Positions 8,727 through 17,699 of a DNA stretch of 64,000 nucleotides are shown here, in pieces; position 1 is the first letter of the stretch, and each line of letters starts with the position of its first letter. Below the pieces are notes generated by a model. It saw only the letters and a list, made by a program, of their open reading frames with translations, was not told the DNA's origin and made no database searches. The translations under genes and the position numbers were made by a program. This DNA is from Hellea sp039977295 (GTDB lineage: Bacteria; Pseudomonadota; Alphaproteobacteria; Caulobacterales; Maricaulaceae), in assembly GCA_039977295.1 (NCBI GenBank), contig JBDWDN010000007.1:104268-168267 (forward strand), in the 5' to 3' direction.

Positions 8727-9458
8727 ATGACCTCATTTAAATTCTTGCTTGCGCCCCTGATGATTAGTGGTGCACTCTTATGGGCGGCGCCTGCGATGGC
8801 ACATGAAACAATGGATGGACCGGGTCAGATATCTGTTTCAGCGACGGGGAACAGCTACCAAGCACCTGATCTTGCGACAGTATCGGCGGGTGTGGTGACG
8901 CAAGCCCTGAATGCTCAAGACGCAATGAAAGCTAATGCGGAGAAGATGACAGCAATTTTTGACGCGCTTGAATCTGCGGGTATTCAGAAACGCCACATCA
9001 GAACCTCTCAGCTCTCACTCAATCCACAATATGATTACAAACAGGACCGCAATCAACCTCGCATCATAGGTTATCAAGCCCGTAACACCGTCTCTGCAAA
9101 AAGCGAAGATTTGCAGCGTGTTGGTCCGATGATAGACGCCCTTGTTTCTGCTGGGGCGAATAATATTAATGGTGTGAATTTCGGTATCAAAGACTCGGTC
9201 GCGGCAAAGTCTAAAGCTCGTAAATCTGCCGTCGTTGAAGCACGCCGCAAAGCCGAAGAAATGGCGGAGGCTGCAGGCCTGTCTTTGGGACGGGTTTTGC
9301 GTATGGATGAGAACACTCACAGCTCAGGGGTGCCGCAACGCATGGCAAATGTTATGCATGATATGCAAGGCGCAGCTGCGGATATGTCCACGTCTATTTC
9401 AGGTGGAGAGCAAACGCTCTCTGTTACAGTCAATATTACGTTTGAGATTAGCGAGTAA
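8727..9458 (+). CDS. periplasmic SIMPL domain protein (DUF541, BP26/OMP28-like)
   Basis: 243 residues with a clear ribosome site (AAAGGAG, 6 bases before ATG 8727) and a Sec signal peptide cleaved after Ala-Met-Ala near residue 25. The body has the SIMPL pattern: Ile-Ser-Val-Ser-Ala-Thr-Gly, Val-Ser-Ala-Gly-Val-Val, a Gln-Tyr-Asp-Tyr strand, Gly-Tyr-Gln-Ala-Arg-Asn-Thr-Val, and the helical Ala-Arg-Arg-Lys-Ala-Glu-Glu-Met-Ala segment. Family members form periplasmic oligomeric channel-like rings and have been tied to stress tolerance and, in Brucella, antigenicity. It stands alone with 150-200 base gaps on both sides. Confidence 0.92.
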   Translation: MTSFKFLLAPLMISGALLWAAPAMAHETMDGPGQISVSATGNSYQAPDLATVSAGVVTQALNAQDAMKANAEKMTAIFDALESAGIQKRHIRTSQLSLNPQYDYKQDRNQPRIIGYQARNTVSAKSEDLQRVGPMIDALVSAGANNINGVNFGIKDSVAAKSKARKSAVVEARRKAEEMAEAAGLSLGRVLRMDENTHSSGVPQRMANVMHDMQGAAADMSTSISGGEQTLSVTVNITFEISE

Positions 9459-9616
9459 GGATTCTTCGTAAGCGTCTTGGCGTCACGTCAAGTTTTCTGC
9501 TGAGCTAACGTCCGCTTTTGGGGATCATCTTAGCATTAGAAAATCGATATCGGATTTTCGTTCTTTAACGACATCCGACTTTGCAAATTTTCCTCACCTA
9601 ACAGGAAGTGAGTTAC

Positions 9617-10243
9617 TCAAACCACCTTAGCCGGATTCCCAAAAGCTGTTGCGCCGCTGGCAATATCTCGAACAACAACAGACCCTGCCCCCAGCGTGAC
9701 GTCATCCCCGACTGTGATGCTTTGGCGGATTGTGCTGCCCACGCCGATTAGCGTGTTGTTTCCCACCTTCACATGGCCAGACAGCGTTACCCCCGGACCA
9801 ATATGCACATGGTCGCCTATCTCTCCGTCATGATCAATTATTGCGCCGGTGTTGATGATGCTGTTTTTGCCGATTGATGTGGAAATATTGACGATGGCTC
9901 CTGCCATGACGATGGTGCCCGCGCCGAGTTTTACGCCGGGGGATAAGATGGCTGTGGGATGAATGGCGACCGTAGGGGAGAGACCCGCGGCTATCATTTT
10001 ATCAAAAAGCTTTGCGCGTAATGACGCGCCGCCTTTGACGCTTCCAAGGCCGATGATGAAGCTGTTTATTTGGCCCGATTTTATGAGCTTTGGAATATCA
10101 GCGTCGCTGCCTAAGACAGGGTAAGGCAATTCGCCCTTTACGCCGCTATCGATGAAGCCTGCGATTTTGATGTTCGCGGCTTCTAGGACAGAAGCAACGA
10201 CGCGGCCATGGCCCCCTGCCCCGATAATGGCGACGCCGCTCAT
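9617..10243 (-). CDS. legH: sugar-nucleotide N-acetyltransferase, NeuD/PglD/LegH family
   Basis: 208 residues. The N-terminal Rossmann part begins Ile-Ile-Gly-Ala-Gly-Gly-His-Gly. The C-terminal half is a left-handed beta helix of Ile-Gly-x-x-x hexapeptides with the catalytic-type His in Ile-Ile-Asp-His-Asp near residue 137. In the legionaminic pathway LegH acetylates the 4-amino group of the nucleotide-linked 4-amino-4,6-dideoxy sugar. It is last in a three-gene minus-strand operon; its ATG overlaps the stop of the hydrolase gene by four bases. NeuD proteins of sialic-acid loci are close relatives, so acting as a late O-acetyltransferase is the alternative. Confidence 0.88.
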   Translation of the reverse strand: MSGVAIIGAGGHGRVVASVLEAANIKIAGFIDSGVKGELPYPVLGSDADIPKLIKSGQINSFIIGLGSVKGGASLRAKLFDKMIAAGLSPTVAIHPTAILSPGVKLGAGTIVMAGAIVNISTSIGKNSIINTGAIIDHDGEIGDHVHIGPGVTLSGHVKVGNNTLIGVGSTIRQSITVGDDVTLGAGSVVVRDIASGATAFGNPAKVV

Positions 10244-11442
10244 GCTTTCGCTCCTAATGCGATTTGGTGGAAGGCTTTACGCGGGCCTGCGCCCTCTTTC
10301 AGAAAGGCGGCCACAGCCTCTACAATTTTCTCGGCCGCTTGGCCGTCGCCGTAAACATTTTCCTTGTCCGCGCATTGTGCTTTAAAGGCGGGGCTTTGGG
10401 CTTGGGCTATGGCTGCCTTCAGAGCCGATACCGTTCCAGCGGATTGAATTAGATTTGGCGAAACTTCTCGGCCCTTTTGGCGATCTCCAATATTGACGAC
10501 CGGCAGGCCAAAGCTCGCCGCTTCTAAGATACCGCTAGAGCTATTGCCAATCATCATCGCCGCATGTTCCATAGCCGAGTAATAGCCTTTTGCGCCCATA
10601 TGGCCAATGAGCATCTGCCCGTCAGTCTCAGCCACAAAGGCCTCAATTTTGGCGTTAAGCGCGCGCCCTGCCGTATCGGCATTGGCGGCGGTGAAAACGC
10701 AGTGAATACCCGTCTCTTTTATAACCGTGAAAAGGGCCTCAATTTCGACCTGCGTTGCGGCCAAGTCTAATGTCACGGGGTGGTAGGTGATTAGCGCGAA
10801 ATCACCTGTCTCTGGCAGATTAAATTTATCCCCTAATTCGGCGCGGGACATGCGCGGGACGGCGGCAATATTATCGAGGGCCGGCGCGCCGCTGACAATG
10901 ACGCGCTCTGGCGCTTCGCCCATTTGACGAATGCGGGACGCTGCGAGCTCTGTCGCGCAGCAATGCAGATGTGAAAGTTTGGTCAGCATATGGCGCAGGA
11001 CATTATCCATCGCGCCCTCTGTTTCTTCGCCGCCGTGTAGATGACAAATCGGCAAGCCGCGCGGAACTGCCGCCAAAGCTGCTGCCGCCATTTCAAAACG
11101 GTCGCCCAGCACGATGAGCATATCCGCCTCGATATCATCTAGCGCGCCTGCCATGCCTTTGGCCGCTTGCCCCATACTTATGCCGATATCTTTGGCGGTA
11201 TCGCCCTCAGATAGGCACTCAAAGCTCGCGGCAATCGGCCAGCCGCTTTTCTCGACTTCGGTGAAGGTATAGCCAAAATCTTTGGACATATGCATGCCGG
11301 TGATAATCAGCACCGGATTAATATCAGGATGGGCGTTTAGCGCGCGCAAGACAGGTTGATAGATCGAAAAATCGGCGCGGCTTGTTGTCAAAATGGCAAC
11401 GCGCCACGGCTTATTTCCAGGGCTATTTCGATCTTGAGCCAT
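10240..11442 (-). CDS. legG: UDP-sugar hydrolysing 2-epimerase, NeuC/LegG family
   Basis: 400 residues, GT-B-fold epimerase. Motifs seen: Thr-Thr-Ser-Arg-Ala-Asp-Phe near residue 20, Leu-Gly-Asp-Arg-Phe-Glu-Met, His-Leu-His-Gly-Gly-Glu-Glu-Thr-Glu-Gly, and Gly-Asn-Ser-Ser-Ser-Gly-Ile-Leu-Glu near residue 302, all typical of hydrolysing UDP-GlcNAc 2-epimerases. Here it should release 2,4-diacetamido-2,4,6-trideoxymannose (or ManNAc) from its nucleotide. Its start shares one base with the stop of the synthase gene (TAATG at 11442) and its end overlaps the acetyltransferase, so the three genes form one tight operon. Confidence 0.93.
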   Translation of the reverse strand: MAQDRNSPGNKPWRVAILTTSRADFSIYQPVLRALNAHPDINPVLIITGMHMSKDFGYTFTEVEKSGWPIAASFECLSEGDTAKDIGISMGQAAKGMAGALDDIEADMLIVLGDRFEMAAAALAAVPRGLPICHLHGGEETEGAMDNVLRHMLTKLSHLHCCATELAASRIRQMGEAPERVIVSGAPALDNIAAVPRMSRAELGDKFNLPETGDFALITYHPVTLDLAATQVEIEALFTVIKETGIHCVFTAANADTAGRALNAKIEAFVAETDGQMLIGHMGAKGYYSAMEHAAMMIGNSSSGILEAASFGLPVVNIGDRQKGREVSPNLIQSAGTVSALKAAIAQAQSPAFKAQCADKENVYGDGQAAEKIVEAVAAFLKEGAGPRKAFHQIALGAKA

Positions 11443-12485
11443 TAACCCAAATGCTCCAGAGCGATAACGCTATCCTCTGCAATATCACCCTTAGCCGTGC
11501 GGCCAATGACCAGCGGGATCATACGCGGCGCGAGGCCTGTTCCTGGGCGTTTGCAAATTAGGTGCTTTTCCTCAATCACCGTGCCGGCCGGAATGGCGCA
11601 AGCCGAGACGATAGAGCGGCGCGCGACTTTGGCAGTATCAAATTCTGAGGGTTGCGGACGTTTTACGCCGTCGCCCAAAGCGGCTTCGACGTCGCGCAGC
11701 TTACGAATGAGATCCGCAAATTCCGCAGGCTCTAGGGAGGCCTTATGGTCTGGCCCGGGCATATTGGCGTCCAGCGTATAATGTTTTTCCAAAATTTTCG
11801 CTCCGCGCGCGATAGAGGCCAACGCAATGGCGTCGCCCAGCGTATGATCCGACCAGCCGACAGGCACGTTAAAAGCAGCGGCCAGTGTATCCATCGCGCG
11901 TAAATTGGCTTCTTGCGGCGCGGCGGGGTAATTACTCACGCAGTGCAGTATGGCGAGGGGCGGATTACCATTGTCTTGGATGGTCGTGACGGCTTCCTCG
12001 GTTTCGGCCATATTGGCCATACCTGTTGAAATAATCATCGGCTTACCTTTGGCCGCCATATGGGCCAGCAGCGGTAAGTTGGTGAGATCGCCTGAAGAAA
12101 CCTTATAGCCTTCCACGCCGACCTCTTCGAGCAGGTCAGCCGCCTCTTCATCAAAAGGCGTTGAGAGGAAGACCATACCCACTTTTTTACAATATTTCTG
12201 ACAGGCCTGAAGGTCGGCTTTGGACAGCTCTAACCGTTTGAGCATTTCGATCTGGCTACCCGCTTCGCCGTCATTTTTCTTCTGATAGGCAGCTTTTTCT
12301 GCGGTGCGAGTGGCGAGTTTTTCAGCGGAAAAAGTCTGAAATTTAACGGCGTCAGCCCCCGATTCCACGGCGACATCAATCATTTTCTTGGCCAAATCGA
12401 GCGAACCATTGTGATTCACGCCAATCTCGCCAATCACAATACATCCAGCTTGTCCGTTAAACCAATTTGCGAAAGCATTTGCCAT
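11442..12485 (-). CDS. legI: nonulosonate synthase, NeuB/LegI family
   Basis: 347 residues. The N-terminal TIM barrel has Ile-Gly-Glu-Ile-Gly-Val-Asn-His-Asn-Gly near residue 20, Ala-Val-Lys-Phe-Gln-Thr-Phe, Val-Ser-Ser-Gly-Asp-Leu, and Gly-Trp-Ser-Asp-His-Thr. The C-terminal ~60 residues form the antifreeze-like SAF domain (Ala-Arg-Arg-Ser-Ile-Val). The enzyme condenses phosphoenolpyruvate with the free 2,4-diacetamido sugar to make legionaminic acid (or with ManNAc to make sialic acid). It is first in the minus-strand operon, with AAGG 11 bases upstream. The 122-base gap to the divergent plus-strand operon must hold both promoters. Confidence 0.94.
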   Translation of the reverse strand: MANAFANWFNGQAGCIVIGEIGVNHNGSLDLAKKMIDVAVESGADAVKFQTFSAEKLATRTAEKAAYQKKNDGEAGSQIEMLKRLELSKADLQACQKYCKKVGMVFLSTPFDEEAADLLEEVGVEGYKVSSGDLTNLPLLAHMAAKGKPMIISTGMANMAETEEAVTTIQDNGNPPLAILHCVSNYPAAPQEANLRAMDTLAAAFNVPVGWSDHTLGDAIALASIARGAKILEKHYTLDANMPGPDHKASLEPAEFADLIRKLRDVEAALGDGVKRPQPSEFDTAKVARRSIVSACAIPAGTVIEEKHLICKRPGTGLAPRMIPLVIGRTAKGDIAEDSVIALEHLG

Positions 12486-12607
12486 AATGATATGTACCTT
12501 AGAGTATATGTATTCTTTGGGTGTCTCTTGAACATTCGAGTTGATTTTTGCAAGTCTATATGTGACACGGCGCGTGAATGGGCGCGTAAAACAGACGGAA
12601 ATAGAGC

Positions 12608-13705
12608 ATGATTATTGAGACCAAAAATATTGAGGTCGAAGCGACGACACCTTTGCGAAAAGCATTGGAAATGCTCGAATCTTCCCCCGTCAAAATTATT
12701 CTCGTTCTGGATAGTGACCGTACCTTAGTCGGCACAGTGACAGATGGTGATTTCCGACGCGCGATCTTACGCGGCGACAATATGGATGGCTATGTCATTG
12801 ATATTGCGAACCGTAAGCCAAGCTCCGTGAATGCCGACCTAAATAAGGGAAAGCTCAAATCCCTTATTCGGGAACGTAATGTTCGCTATATTCCCATTGT
12901 TGACAATGAAGGACGCTTAACCGGCGTCTATGACGGCTCTGTTACGCCAAAAACATCTGAACTGAAGGTTCCGATTGTGCTTATGGCGGGCGGATTGGGC
13001 CGACGCTTAATGCCTTTGACTGCTGACTGCCCTAAACCATTGCTGCCACTCGCGGGCAAACCCATTCTTGAGCACATCATTGTGAAATTTCGGGATCAAG
13101 GATATAAGCGCTTTTATATTTCGATAAATTACCTCGGACATATGATCGAAGACTATTTCGGTTCAGGAAAAAACTGGGGCGTAGAGATTTCTTATTTGCG
13201 CGAGAATATGCGCCTTGGCACAGGCGGCGCGCTCGACCTTTTGCCCAATAATATGCAATTTCCTTTCCTCGTCATGAATGGCGATCTTATCACTGAAATG
13301 GATTTTGATGATGTTGTGCGCAACCATATGCAGGCCGGCGCAGCGGCGACAATGTGCGTGCGCGAATATATGACCTCTATACCTTTCGGCGTCGTCAATT
13401 TTCACGGCAATACCTATATCGATGTTGATGAAAAGCCGACTTATACGCACCACATAAATGCAGGTATTTATTGCCTCTCAAAAGACGCGCTCGAAAACAT
13501 CCCAAGCGGTGAATTTTACGATATGCCGACATTATTTGAAGATTTAACGGCAAAGCAGCATCCCTGCGGCGTCCATGTCATGCGTGACAGCTGGATCGAT
13601 ATTGGAAATCCCCGCGAATATGAAAGCGCGCAAAGCCGTTTTCGCGCCAAAGCAGAAGCCGAAGCTAAAATTGCCGAGAAAAAAGGGCGCCGTATAAATG
13701 ACTAA
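12608..13705 (+). CDS. ptmE: CBS-domain sugar-1-phosphate nucleotidyltransferase, PtmE/LegX type
   Basis: 365 residues. Residues 1-115 are a CBS pair (Gly-Thr-Val-Thr-Asp-Gly-Asp, Ile-Pro-Ile-Val-Asp). The rest is a nucleotidyltransferase with Met-Ala-Gly-Gly-Leu-Gly-Arg-Arg near residue 125, Cys-Pro-Lys-Pro-Leu-Leu, and Asn-Gly-Asp metal site. In Campylobacter this type activates glucosamine-1-phosphate with GTP at the start of the legionaminic pathway; the CBS pair may sense a nucleotide. It opens the plus-strand operon and overlaps the next gene by 8 bases. Its presence argues for legionaminic rather than sialic acid. Confidence 0.88.
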   Translation: MIIETKNIEVEATTPLRKALEMLESSPVKIILVLDSDRTLVGTVTDGDFRRAILRGDNMDGYVIDIANRKPSSVNADLNKGKLKSLIRERNVRYIPIVDNEGRLTGVYDGSVTPKTSELKVPIVLMAGGLGRRLMPLTADCPKPLLPLAGKPILEHIIVKFRDQGYKRFYISINYLGHMIEDYFGSGKNWGVEISYLRENMRLGTGGALDLLPNNMQFPFLVMNGDLITEMDFDDVVRNHMQAGAAATMCVREYMTSIPFGVVNFHGNTYIDVDEKPTYTHHINAGIYCLSKDALENIPSGEFYDMPTLFEDLTAKQHPCGVHVMRDSWIDIGNPREYESAQSRFRAKAEAEAKIAEKKGRRIND

Positions 13706-14927
13706 CTCTCCTCTTTCTAAAACAGCTACTGGGCGTGACAGCTCTATGTTTGCAGGCGACCTTGCAGAGGTCGATAAAGCTATTCGTGACGCCGTTCAGG
13801 GCGCGCGTATTCTCGCCATCGGCGCCGCGGGTTCTATTGGATCAAACACTGTTCATACCTTGGTCAAATATGCGCCGAAGACGCTGCATGTAATCGACCA
13901 GAACGAAAATGCATTGGCTGAATTAGTCCGAGAATTACGCTCGTCCCCTGAAGGCTTGAATGTCGAAGATTTTCGGACATTACCGCTCGACTATGGTTCC
14001 GCTGCAACAAAATTACTAATGACATCAGACGGCCCCTATGACCGCATTTTAAATTTCGCGGCCATCAAGCATGTTCGTTCTGAAAAAGACCCCTTCTCTA
14101 TATTGCAAATGCTCGACACCAATATTGTCAAGCAAGCGCGCCTGCGCCGCTGGATTGCGCAGACATCTCCTAATGCGGATTATTTCTCTGTCTCCACGGA
14201 TAAAGCGGCTAACCCTGTTTCATTTATGGGCGCGACAAAGCGTATTATGGAGCATGTCTTATTTGACGGCGCGCGCGAAGCTGGCATGACGGGTAAGATT
14301 ACCACGGCGCGTTTTGCCAATGTCGCCTATTCAAATGGCTCTTTGCTACAAAGTTTTGAGAACCGTCTTCTGCGCAGTGAACCCCTTGCCTGTCCGCTCA
14401 ATATTGACCGCTATTTTGTCAGCCTTCAGGAAAGCGGCCATATTTGCACGCTAGCCTCTATCATCCCGCCCCACGCCCATATCGCCATTCCGCGCCTTGA
14501 CCCCAAAGAGCATTTAGTGCCCTTGCAAAAGGTTGCCGAAGCTTTCCTCGCCCATCACGGCCTGACCCCTGAAATCTTTGATGATGAACGCGCGGCCTGC
14601 ACCTCTGTTGAGGCCTGTAAAGCTAAAGGCACTTACCCATTATTGCTAACCCCGGCCAATACGGCGGGCGAAAAGCCCTATGAAGAATTTGTCGGTAAGC
14701 GCGAGACGACAGCAGAAATCGGCCTGCCCAATATGCTTGCCGTGCCTTATGCAGGTGTTCAGCATGGCTCTATGACCGAAGTTCTGGCGCGGCTTGATAA
14801 AGTCGTCGCAGGTGAAGACGAGGCTTCTGGCTCTAAGGACGCGATTAAAGACATTATAGGATCGATAGAGCCTGACTTTATGGAAAGCCATATTGAGAGT
14901 AAGCTAAACCTCGATCAACGCGTATAG
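13698..14927 (+). CDS. CapD/PglF-type soluble nucleotide-sugar 4,6-dehydratase
   Basis: 409 residues, Rossmann SDR of the Polysacc_synt_2 family. Visible are Gly-Ala-Ala-Gly-Ser-Ile-Gly near residue 42, Asp-Gln-Asn-Glu at the end of the second strand, Phe-Ala-Ala-Ile-Lys-His-Val, and Ser-Thr-Asp-Lys-Ala followed by Met-Gly-Ala-Thr-Lys. Met stands where ordinary SDR enzymes have the catalytic Tyr; this is also the state in CapD/PglF/WbpM dehydratases. There are no N-terminal membrane helices, unlike PglF. In context it supplies the LegB step (4-keto-6-deoxy-GlcNAc nucleotide). Typical LegB proteins are shorter extended SDRs, so this looks like an alternative enzyme for the same step. The C-terminal ~100 residues are not recognisable. 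Confidence 0.82.
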   Translation: MTNSPLSKTATGRDSSMFAGDLAEVDKAIRDAVQGARILAIGAAGSIGSNTVHTLVKYAPKTLHVIDQNENALAELVRELRSSPEGLNVEDFRTLPLDYGSAATKLLMTSDGPYDRILNFAAIKHVRSEKDPFSILQMLDTNIVKQARLRRWIAQTSPNADYFSVSTDKAANPVSFMGATKRIMEHVLFDGAREAGMTGKITTARFANVAYSNGSLLQSFENRLLRSEPLACPLNIDRYFVSLQESGHICTLASIIPPHAHIAIPRLDPKEHLVPLQKVAEAFLAHHGLTPEIFDDERAACTSVEACKAKGTYPLLLTPANTAGEKPYEEFVGKRETTAEIGLPNMLAVPYAGVQHGSMTEVLARLDKVVAGEDEASGSKDAIKDIIGSIEPDFMESHIESKLNLDQRV

Positions 14928-14941
14928 TAACGAGTATAATT

Positions 14942-16132
14942 ATGTCTGACGAATTTATCCCGCTCGCTATTCCCAACATCACCCAAGCCGAGGGGGATAA
15001 TCTACAAAAATGTATCGAGACAACTTTCGTCTCCACCGTCGGCGAATTTGTCGTTGAGTTCGAAGAACGGATTGCCAAACTCTCTGGAACCTATTTCGAG
15101 CCTAACAGTAATTTAGGCTCTTGCGGCGGCATTGCCATGGGCGCAGGCACAATGGCGCTGCATATGGCGCTGCACGGCTCTGATATTGGACAAGGCGACC
15201 TCGTCATCTGTCCAAGCTTTACCTTTATCGCCAGCGCTAATTCTATTCGTCATGCCAATGCCCGGCCTTGGCTTTTTGACGTCAGCCCTGACAGTTGGAC
15301 CATTGATACAAAACAAGTGGCTGAGGCTCTGAAAACGAAAACCCACCGCGATAGTGAAGGCGTCTTACGTCATACAGAATCTGGTGACCGCGTGGCGGCT
15401 CTCATGCCCGTCTACACGCTCGGCACGCCCGCCGATATGGAAGAGATTATCGCGCTGTCTAAGGAATACGGTCTGCCCATTATTGCCGACGCGGCGGCCG
15501 CCATTGGCGTGGATTATAAAGGCAAGCCGATTGGCGATATGGCCGATTTCACCTGCTATAGCTTTAACGGCAATAAAACGATTACCAGCGGCGGCGGCGG
15601 CATGGTTGTTGGACGTGACCGTAAGGTCATGAACCGCATTAAACACATTTCCACCACAGCTCGCGTCTGGCCGAATTATGATCATGATGAGGTTGGCTAT
15701 AATTACCGCATGACAAATATTGAAGCGGCTGTTGGCTGCGCGCAGCTTGACCGCTTAGAAGACTTCGTCGCGGCCAAACAAGCTATCCGCCGCACATATG
15801 ATGCTGAGTTTAAAGACGTAAAAGGGATTTCTCCTTTCCCTTATCCCACGGATCGCGGCTCGACATGTTGGTTCTCTGGTTTTGTGGTTGATGATGAAAA
15901 CCTGCCGCAACCCGAGGAAATTTGCGCGAAATTAGGCGAGCAGCGCATTCAGGCGCGCATCTTCTGGAAACCTGTCCATATGCAAGCCCCATATGCCGAA
16001 ACCCCAATGGAAGACTGCCCTTACAGCGAAGATGTCTATAAGCGCATCGTCACCCTGCCCTGCTCAACGCAATTAACGCCCGCGCAGCAATCGCGCGTTG
16101 TCAGCGCCGTGAAAGAGATATTGAGCGCATGA
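14942..16132 (+). CDS. legC: PLP aminotransferase, LegC/DegT-DnrJ-EryC1 family
   Basis: 396 residues. PLP-binding residues are visible: Ala-Gly-Thr-Met-Ala-Leu near residue 68, Asp-Ala-Ala-Ala-Ala-Ile near 178, and the Schiff-base Lys in Phe-Asn-Gly-Asn-Lys-Thr-Ile-Thr-Ser-Gly-Gly-Gly-Gly near 204. It should transfer an amino group to C4 of the 4-keto-6-deoxy sugar nucleotide. It lies 14 bases after the dehydratase gene, and its stop overlaps the start of the CMP-transferase gene (ATGA, 16129-16132), a typical legionaminic gene order. Confidence 0.93.
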   Translation: MSDEFIPLAIPNITQAEGDNLQKCIETTFVSTVGEFVVEFEERIAKLSGTYFEPNSNLGSCGGIAMGAGTMALHMALHGSDIGQGDLVICPSFTFIASANSIRHANARPWLFDVSPDSWTIDTKQVAEALKTKTHRDSEGVLRHTESGDRVAALMPVYTLGTPADMEEIIALSKEYGLPIIADAAAAIGVDYKGKPIGDMADFTCYSFNGNKTITSGGGGMVVGRDRKVMNRIKHISTTARVWPNYDHDEVGYNYRMTNIEAAVGCAQLDRLEDFVAAKQAIRRTYDAEFKDVKGISPFPYPTDRGSTCWFSGFVVDDENLPQPEEICAKLGEQRIQARIFWKPVHMQAPYAETPMEDCPYSEDVYKRIVTLPCSTQLTPAQQSRVVSAVKEILSA

Positions 16133-16812
16133 AAATAGCGGCTTTCATTCTTGCCCGCGCCGGCAGTAAAGGCCTGCCCGGTAAAAATATTATCGACTTT
16201 ATGGGCAAGCCTCTTATCGCTTGGAGCATTGACGCCGCGCGGGGCTGCTCCCACGTGACCGATATTATTGTCTCCACAGATGGCGATAAAATTGCCCAAG
16301 TCTCTCGCGATCATGGATGTAGCGTCATGATGCGCGGCGAAGAGCTCTCTAATGATACGGCGCTGCCCAAAGACGCCATTCGCTATCACCTCTCTCAAAT
16401 GGAGACGCAGCCTGACATTACGGTCCTGCTTCAGCCGACCTCACCATTGCGAACCTCAGATGACATCACCAATTGCCTATCTCCAATTCTTGACGACGGC
16501 TATGACTCTGCCGCCACTTTCATGAAAGCGCCTAAGAGCCCGTTTCATGCTTGGACAGAGGATAGCGGCACGCCCTCGCCCTTTGTTGAGGGCTTTAATC
16601 CGTGGCAACCGCGCCAAGCTTTGGCCCCGACCTATTGCCTGAACGGCGCCTGTTACGCGGTTAAGACTGACGTTTTTTTGGCGGATAACACACATAGTTT
16701 CCTACCCGGCAAAGCTAAAATGGTTCAGATGCCAGATGAGCGCTCTGTGGACATCGACACCAAATTAGACTTAGATATTGCAGCGGCCATCTATAAGGCC
16801 ACGCAACACTAG
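16129..16812 (+). CDS. legF: CMP-nonulosonate synthetase, NeuA/LegF family
   Basis: 227 residues. It carries Ala-Arg-Ala-Gly-Ser-Lys-Gly-Leu-Pro-Gly-Lys-Asn near residue 9 (CTP binding), Leu-Gln-Pro-Thr-Ser-Pro-Leu-Arg near residue 101, and Ser-Val-Asp-Ile-Asp-Thr near residue 206. It activates the nonulosonate as its CMP derivative for glycosyltransferases. As the last biosynthetic step it completes the pathway in this window. Confidence 0.95.
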   Translation: MKIAAFILARAGSKGLPGKNIIDFMGKPLIAWSIDAARGCSHVTDIIVSTDGDKIAQVSRDHGCSVMMRGEELSNDTALPKDAIRYHLSQMETQPDITVLLQPTSPLRTSDDITNCLSPILDDGYDSAATFMKAPKSPFHAWTEDSGTPSPFVEGFNPWQPRQALAPTYCLNGACYAVKTDVFLADNTHSFLPGKAKMVQMPDERSVDIDTKLDLDIAAAIYKATQH

Positions 16813-16820
16813 GCTAAACT

Positions 16821-17660
16821 TTGCAATCAACACCTAAAATTACAGTTATCACGCGCACCAAAGACCGTCCGCGTCTGCTCGGGCGTGTGGCCAAGGGACT
16901 TGAGCTTCAAAGCTTTGACCATTTTGAATGGCTTATTATCAATGATGGCGGAACGCCGCCGAAAGTCGAAACGAGTCTCCACCCCCGCATTATTAATCTA
17001 CCGGAAAATCTTGGACGCGCCGGCGCAGCCGATAAAGGCCTGCGCGAAGCTAAAGGTGATTATGTCTTATTTCACGATGACGATGACAGCCTGAAAGACC
17101 GCGCCCTCGAAAGACTATTCGAAGCCCTGGAAGCCTCGCCCGACTGTATCGGCGCGATTTGCGGCTATGAGGTTATCCATGAAAGCGCGGCTAGCGGGGA
17201 TTTCAAACCAACGGGCACGCGCACGCAGCATATACCTGAGCTGCCTCCGACCTTAAATGACCTGGCTTTTGCCAATACGCTGCTCACCATTTCGACCCTC
17301 TTTAAACGCGACGCGGCCCTCAAGGCAGGCGGCATGACGCTAACGCTCGACGCTTTAGAGGATTGGGACCTCTGGCTCCGCCTTATGCTTGAGGGCGATT
17401 TCGTACTAGTCAAAGAAGCCCTTGCCTTTCAACATCTGCGCGAGGTCACCGATGACGCTTATACCCAAACCGCCAAAGCTGAACATGACGCCGCCCGCAT
17501 TCGCCTGCTCAATCATTATCTTCGCGAAGACATCAAAGCCGGCAAGCAAGGGCTTGGTCATCTGATGAATGTCCAAAACCGCCAAACCATAGAAGAGCTC
17601 TCAGCCCTCACAGGTTCACTGCGCACATTAAAACGCCGTCTCATGTTCTGGCGGAAATAG
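16821..17660 (+). CDS. family 2 glycosyltransferase
   Basis: 279 residues from TTG 16821; no in-frame ATG occurs before the catalytic core, so the TTG is probably right. GT-A fold: Ile-Thr-Val-Ile-Thr-Arg-Thr-Lys at the N terminus, Leu-Ile-Ile-Asn-Asp-Gly-Gly, Phe-His-Asp-Asp-Asp-Asp (metal-binding DxD) near residue 88, and Glu-Asp-Trp-Asp-Leu-Trp-Leu-Arg near residue 180, the usual GT2 acceptor-side motif. It begins 8 bases after the CMP-synthetase gene and is probably the last gene of that operon. Acceptor unknown. GT2 enzymes normally use NDP sugars, so it is unlikely to be the CMP-nonulosonate transferase itself. Confidence 0.88.
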   Translation: MQSTPKITVITRTKDRPRLLGRVAKGLELQSFDHFEWLIINDGGTPPKVETSLHPRIINLPENLGRAGAADKGLREAKGDYVLFHDDDDSLKDRALERLFEALEASPDCIGAICGYEVIHESAASGDFKPTGTRTQHIPELPPTLNDLAFANTLLTISTLFKRDAALKAGGMTLTLDALEDWDLWLRLMLEGDFVLVKEALAFQHLREVTDDAYTQTAKAEHDAARIRLLNHYLREDIKAGKQGLGHLMNVQNRQTIEELSALTGSLRTLKRRLMFWRK

Positions 17661-17699
17661 CCTAACATTGACTCAAGTGGGATATATTTTAACATATCT

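Noticed and set aside
15365..15685. 106-codon frame antisense to the aminotransferase gene
   Set aside because: It lies fully within a well-supported gene and has no start signal or recognisable motif.
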